Assembly: GCF_026262505.1 (NCBI RefSeq)
Contig: NW_026529174.1
Span: forward strand, 124,001 to 188,000
Length of the DNA stretch: 64,000 bases
Direction: 5' to 3'
DNA from: Trichomonas vaginalis G3
Lineage: Eukaryota > Parabasalia > Trichomonadida > Trichomonadidae
Below are positions 60,000-64,000 of the stretch, one piece after another (position 1 is the stretch's first letter; each line of letters starts with the position of its first letter). The notes beneath the pieces are model-generated. The model had not been told where the DNA came from, did no database searches, and saw only the letters and a program-made list of their open reading frames with translations. The position numbers and the translations under genes were made by a program.

Positions 60000-60695
60000 C
60001 CAACTAACCCATACTAACTTAGGTATTTCTATTTTTACTTTGTCACCTTTCTGAAGTTTGAAGCCCGGCATTCTTTCTTGTTTGTCTCTTTTGACTAAAT
60101 TATTAAATATATAGTCTTTCTCTAAGTCAGGGTTGTTTTTCATTTCTTCGGGGGAGTGGTTTCCCAAACCTTTTTGTTTACGGTTATTGTAAATATTTAA
60201 AACTTGTCTCATCTTTGCCATGGAGAAGTGTCTATATTTGTCGTCATATGACATTTCATTTGCTTCACCACCTTGTGGTTGGTTTAAGTCTCTTAACATT
60301 TTTATACATCCGTCAATGACACCAAGAGCAGAATGGTTTTGGTCGACAATGAAATATTGGTTTACATTTTTTGAACGCAGATAGTTTTTTACATCAGCTG
60401 ATTTGAAAGAACTTTCACAGTCAGATGTCAGTTTTGTTGGATGGTATTTGTCAACGAATATTGTCAAAGCAGTTTTCACATCTAAAATATTTTTGGACCA
60501 TAATGGTATGGCTTCACAGTATCTTGTGTTTTGACCAACAAATATTAACCAGTATGGAGGTCCATCTGTTCTAACTCTCGGAATGTTTTCCAAGATATCC
60601 ATAAACCAAGCATTTGGTGTTGAACTAAAGATTTTTATCATGAGTGCTTTCTTTGTCGCTTTTGAAACATAGGGGTCCTTGTTCGGATTCGTCAT
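60000..60695 (-). pseudogene. Type C integrase, C-terminus lost at the B boundary
   Basis: The start is ATG 60695 (MTNPNKDPYV). The core has Asp in NAWFMDILEN, Asp in LTSDCESSF and, 36 residues on, Asp in GVIDGCIKMLRD in place of Glu. After GFKLQKGDKVKIEIPK the frame runs into the terminal repeat of Maverick B (WVRRHCAPPYP...). The DNA-binding/chromodomain part is therefore missing. It diverges from 60713-61114 with 17 bp between. It can no longer encode a whole enzyme. Confidence 0.8.
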
Positions 60696-60712
60696 TTTTT
60701 ACCCTATAAGAA

Positions 60713-61114
60713 ATGGGTTTATTTGGCGCATTAGCAGGAGTTGCATCTAGATTTTTACCCGCAGTGGGAACAATAGCCAGAGGTGCATTTGGAATTGGAA
60801 GGAAGATTTTGAGTACATTAGGTATACTGAAAGAGAAAGCACAACCTATTATACAAACTGTACAGAAAGGTTGGGATGTAGCACGAGATGCAACAAATCT
60901 TATTCCAAATCCTGAAACAAGAGGAAAAGTTCAAGGATGGATGGACAATGTAGGAAGACAAGCAGGAAACTATTATAACAAAGCAAATGACTACTATAAC
61001 CAAGCAGGACACTATATGGACCAAGGTGAAAGATTCTTTAACAGAGGATATAACCATGCACAACAGTGGGTAAACAATAACCAACCTCAACCGCCTCAAA
61101 CTTGGGGAATGTAA
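60713..61114 (+). CDS. Gly/Ala-rich amphipathic protein with Asn/Tyr tail (133 aa)
   Basis: The N-terminus (MGLFGALAGVASRFLPAVG) is hydrophobic and amphipathic. The middle is basic and helical, and the C-terminal half has repeated short units of the type YYNKANDYYNQAGHYMDQGE, ending in Asn/Gln/Pro. Maverick minor capsid or membrane-lytic proteins have such starts; the role is inferred. The gene is intact. It begins 17 bp from the divergent integrase. Confidence 0.6.
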   Translation: MGLFGALAGVASRFLPAVGTIARGAFGIGRKILSTLGILKEKAQPIIQTVQKGWDVARDATNLIPNPETRGKVQGWMDNVGRQAGNYYNKANDYYNQAGHYMDQGERFFNRGYNHAQQWVNNNQPQPPQTWGM

Positions 61115-61133
61115 AGTTTTTTATTGAGATGAA

Positions 61134-61286
61134 ATGAACAATGCAGCATTGAGACAAATAAGTTCAAGATGGATTTGTCGGCTTCCAGCAGTTACACCAC
61201 GTGTTTGTCAAGTTCTTCCTATACCTCAGGAAGTTTTAGACCGACTTAAAAAACCTAAACAACCAGTTGAAAACAAACCAAACTAA
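61134..61286 (+). CDS. Small basic protein (50 aa)
   Basis: The frame MNNAALRQISSRWICRLP... ends in LKKPKQPVENKPN. Its upstream sequence TTTTATTGAGATGAAATG is almost identical to that before the next gene (TTTTTACTGAGATGAAATG), which supports it as real. The C-terminus resembles type A 24654-24788. It lies 20 bp after the previous stop and 20 bp before the next start. Function unknown. Confidence 0.5.
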   Translation: MNNAALRQISSRWICRLPAVTPRVCQVLPIPQEVLDRLKKPKQPVENKPN

Positions 61287-61305
61287 AATTTTTTACTGAG
61301 ATGAA

Positions 61306-61890
61306 ATGACCGAAGAAGTTGAAACGGTAGATTTGACACCACAAACAAAAAGTTCAGAACCATTGTCAAAACCTGTCAAAGAACTTACAGATGAAGAGAA
61401 AAATTCAATAATAGAAAGTGCCAGATCTGGAAATACAAACCCTAACTACAAAGTCACTTTTCATAAAAATGGAACGGCTAGTATCTCAAAAAAGAAACAG
61501 ACTCTCACAAATAAAATATTGAAGTCTGAAGGAGCTTTCGAGACAACAGATGGAAAAGTTTACTTCACTGACCAACAGTTCATTATAGAACATCTCATTG
61601 ACTTAGAGTCGAAATATTCTAAACTTTACAACAAACACAAAAAGTTGAAAGGAAAACAAAAACAAATGGCATATGATATTTATGAAGATGTTGACGACAC
61701 AACTGTTCCTGCAAGTGAAGTAAAGTCAGAGGAACTGAAAAGTGACGAAAAACCGATAGAAGAAGAAAAACCAAAAACTGAAGATAAACCAAAACCAAAG
61801 TTTAGTTTCCAAACTAAACCAAGTCAACCTTCATTAGCTGGTATGGGTTGGCGTCAAAGACTTATGGCAGCAGGCGGTTATGTAAAGTAA
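61306..61890 (+). CDS. Charged protein with coiled coil (194 aa)
   Basis: A Thr/Glu-rich start is followed by TDEEKNSIIESARSGNTNPNYK, then a beta-hairpin-like KVTFHKNGTASISKKKQ. A coiled coil (LESKYSKLYNKHKKLKGK) comes next, then an acidic/Lys/Pro tail and a short hydrophobic end (MGWRQRLMAAGGYVK). The first half resembles type B 38207-38443. It may be a scaffold or minor virion protein, as inferred from company. The frame is intact. Confidence 0.55.
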   Translation: MTEEVETVDLTPQTKSSEPLSKPVKELTDEEKNSIIESARSGNTNPNYKVTFHKNGTASISKKKQTLTNKILKSEGAFETTDGKVYFTDQQFIIEHLIDLESKYSKLYNKHKKLKGKQKQMAYDIYEDVDDTTVPASEVKSEELKSDEKPIEEEKPKTEDKPKPKFSFQTKPSQPSLAGMGWRQRLMAAGGYVK

Positions 61891-61920
61891 AGAAAAAAAT
61901 ATTTTTTTATTTTTATAAAA

Positions 61921-64000
61921 ATGCCCCCATATAGAATGGATAGAAAGTCTGCTAGAATAAAAGCAGAGTTACAAAGATATGGTTGGAGAGTTTCGAAGAA
62001 TTTTAAATATAGGAAGGGAAGACCCATAAAAGTCTATGACAAATTGTCTGGTCTTCGCTACGAAATGGATTTGGAAACAGCACGTGCCAATTATCCAAAC
62101 AGACTAGAGAGGTTAGAAGAAGAACGTCTTATGGACATGCCTTTCGATGTTAGTGAACCTCAAGTTGAAGGACACGACGGCTTTGCCAGATTCTACTGGA
62201 AACATGACGAACAATTGCATCCCTTGAGAAGGAAAAAAGGAAAAGGTGAAGACGCACATGCTCCCATGGAAAGAACAAGATATGCATATGAAAAGTATCG
62301 TGATGTTAGAAGTCAAATTACATCTGGTCGAACCTTTACAGTAAACTTTGACGAAGGAAAGAACAAAGAAGGCTTCATGGGAGTACTTGCTGCAATTCAA
62401 GACGGAAATAAAAAGGACACAATCTCAGATTGACCATAACAGATTTGGATGGTCACATTTACTATGCACATGGCAATGAACAAACAGCCGCAAAACTTCT
62501 TGACGCTTTCAAGACTACAAAGAGAGAACAAATGGTTGACTCCGACTCAGACATTTTGAATGCAATTGAAGGAATTGCAAGTGTCAAGTTCGAATGGTAC
62601 CAACCTAACCCTCAAGCAGCAGTCAGACAACATGCTGGATACTTCCCGTTCAGAAATAAGTCTGACATTGACTTGACAAGGTATGGAATTTACAATTCAA
62701 TTGAAACAATTGTCAATGAACCTTGTATTCTTACATGTCTCAGGAACTCTGGTCTTGTTACAGATGAGAAGATGAAGTATCTTGAGTCATGTGTGAAGAC
62801 AAGGTACATTCTCAGAGGTCAATTGGCAAAAATTGCACCGTTGGCAAATGTCAATATCCGAGTCAACATACCTACAGCTAAAGGTTCTTCACATGACGAC
62901 TATGTTGTTGACAAAGACTTACCATGGTTGAAGATTGTAATTGTCCACAACCACTTCATGTTGAACGAAAGTCTTACAAACCCATTCTTTGGTAAAAGTA
63001 AGTGCAACATTGTCAGAGCTGTAAACATTCTTTTCGAGAAAGGTTTGTTGGAACCAATTCCAGATGACAAGCTGACAGAAACTTTTGTACCAAAAGACGA
63101 AACAAACTTTTCATTGTTAGCAAGACCAAAAGTTGTTCCAGACAAAGTTCTAGTACAAAAGAAGTACACAGTTCCACAAGGGGTTGGTATGTTCGGATAC
63201 CAACCTGAACCAGAAGAACTTCCAATGAGGTTGCAAGAACTTCAAGATGCTATAAACAAACTTCCATTGAGACATCCAATTGACGTCAAATTGTATTGGA
63301 GAGCTTCTGAGTTAGGTCAGAAGGTTTTATATGAAACAGGTTGCTTCGACGATGTTTATGAGATAACAGGAGAAGTTTCTCAGAAGATAAGAGACTCACT
63401 TGAATTTCCACAAACTGGACCAATTGGTTGCGACAAGTTCGACTCAAACGAAAAGATATACTATGTCGACCTTAACGCTGCGTACATGAGGTTTGTCCAA
63501 TATATTCCGACTGGAATTCCAAACGAAGATGGTGAGTTCCCGGGAAGGAACTATACAGTTGGAAAAGTCATACAACAACTGTATGATATTAGGAAAGCTT
63601 CAAACCCCAAACTTGCAATGACACTCAAATTGCTTATGAATTCGACATGGGGATATTCCATTAAGAAACCTCAAGAGATGAAGAGTAAACATTATGAGAA
63701 GGTCGACAACTTTGTTGAAAGGTTTTCTCCTTTTGTTTTGAAGTACGAATTCACTCAAGGTCAAAGTGGCTTAGTAACCACATTAAAACCTATTGTCGAA
63801 CATTGGTCTTACCCTCAGTTCGCAAAGGCAGTCCTTGACAACTACAATGAGTTCTTCTCGGAAGTCAAATCGAAAGTGAAGGTTTACTATGAGAACATTG
63901 ACGCACTCATGACGAACGAAGAAGGATACAACAAACTCATTGAAATGGGAATGGTCGGTGAAAAGATGGGCTGTTTTAAGCTAGATAAGGTATTTTCCGA
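61921..64000 (+). pseudogene. Type C family-B DNA polymerase, frameshifted and cut by window end
   Basis: The first frame, 61921-62433 (170 aa, basic), is followed in another frame by an open stretch to the window end; the break lies in the A-rich run near 62410. Palm motifs: motif A YVDLNAAYM (near 63475), motif B LLMNSTWGY (near 63640) and a motif C-like ENIDALM (near 63900), where DTDS is expected. I found no exonuclease motifs between HNHFMLNES (near 62950) and motif A. It could be an exonuclease-free polymerase; the end is outside the window. Confidence 0.65.

Larger units (their letters stand above)
60000..64000. mobile_element. Left part of a type C Maverick
   Basis: Integrase, small virion-type genes and a polymerase gene follow in order to the window end. 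The left side is cut by the end of Maverick B at 59999, inside the integrase gene. No terminal repeat of type C is in view. Codon and motif differences in integrase and polymerase show it is a lineage apart from A and B. Confidence 0.7.

Noticed and set aside
1-64000. tRNA, rRNA or spliceosomal introns
   Set aside because: I saw no convincing cloverleaf, rRNA segment or Trichomonas-type intron motif, although I could not run a covariance search.

Overview
The window looks like nuclear DNA of a trichomonad, most probably Trichomonas vaginalis. It is very AT-rich and packed with large Maverick (Polinton) elements. It carries a mariner of the Tvmar1 type, elements with 9-bp target duplications as made by Mutator-like transposons, and decayed host-like genes. 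One of these has a Trichomonas-style TCAYWTTT initiator just before its ATG. No RNA genes were recognised. The species call is inference from this combination; I had no search available.

Layout. (1) 1-5040: a truncated, frameshifted Maverick of type A. (2) 5041-9537: decayed host-like genes, one split by a 771-bp Mutator-like element made of hairpins. (3) 9540-10838: a mariner. (4) 10877-11245 and 37230-37454: one 110-bp hairpin satellite, cut in two by a Maverick. (5) 11246-37229: an outer Maverick (6-bp duplication atcagc) reduced to about 3.2 kb, with a 22.8-kb inner type A Maverick (11360-34155) inserted in its left terminal repeat. The inner element's integrase is in turn split by a 1.6-kb hairpin-rich element. 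(6) 37532-59999: a diverged type B Maverick with long inverted terminal repeats. (7) 60000-64000: part of a third type C Maverick whose integrase gene stops at the end of B.

How the genes fit together. Each Maverick resembles an integrated DNA virus. Across the three types there are family-B DNA polymerases, retroviral-type integrases, FtsK/A32-like packaging ATPases, double-jelly-roll-like capsid proteins, small basic amphipathic proteins, and in A and B long fibres ending in a phage tail-collar domain. Type A also has a primase-SF3 helicase gene set between inverted arrays of 115/123-bp iterons. Type B has two KilA-N genes, an HNH endonuclease and recurrent GGTTAGATCTAACC cassettes. In both A and B the terminal repeats carry genes for nuclease-associated DNA-binding domains without a nuclease. 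Many genes are broken by frameshifts or stops, so the copies look like recent fossils rather than active elements.

The observations I rate highest are: a family of roughly 26-nt GC-rich double hairpins scattered through type B, three of them inside genes and translated in the same frame; mobile elements built as chains of long hairpins; the terminal-repeat DNA-binding genes; the iteron-flanked primase-helicase; and a T-rich/TAAATG motif before most Maverick genes.
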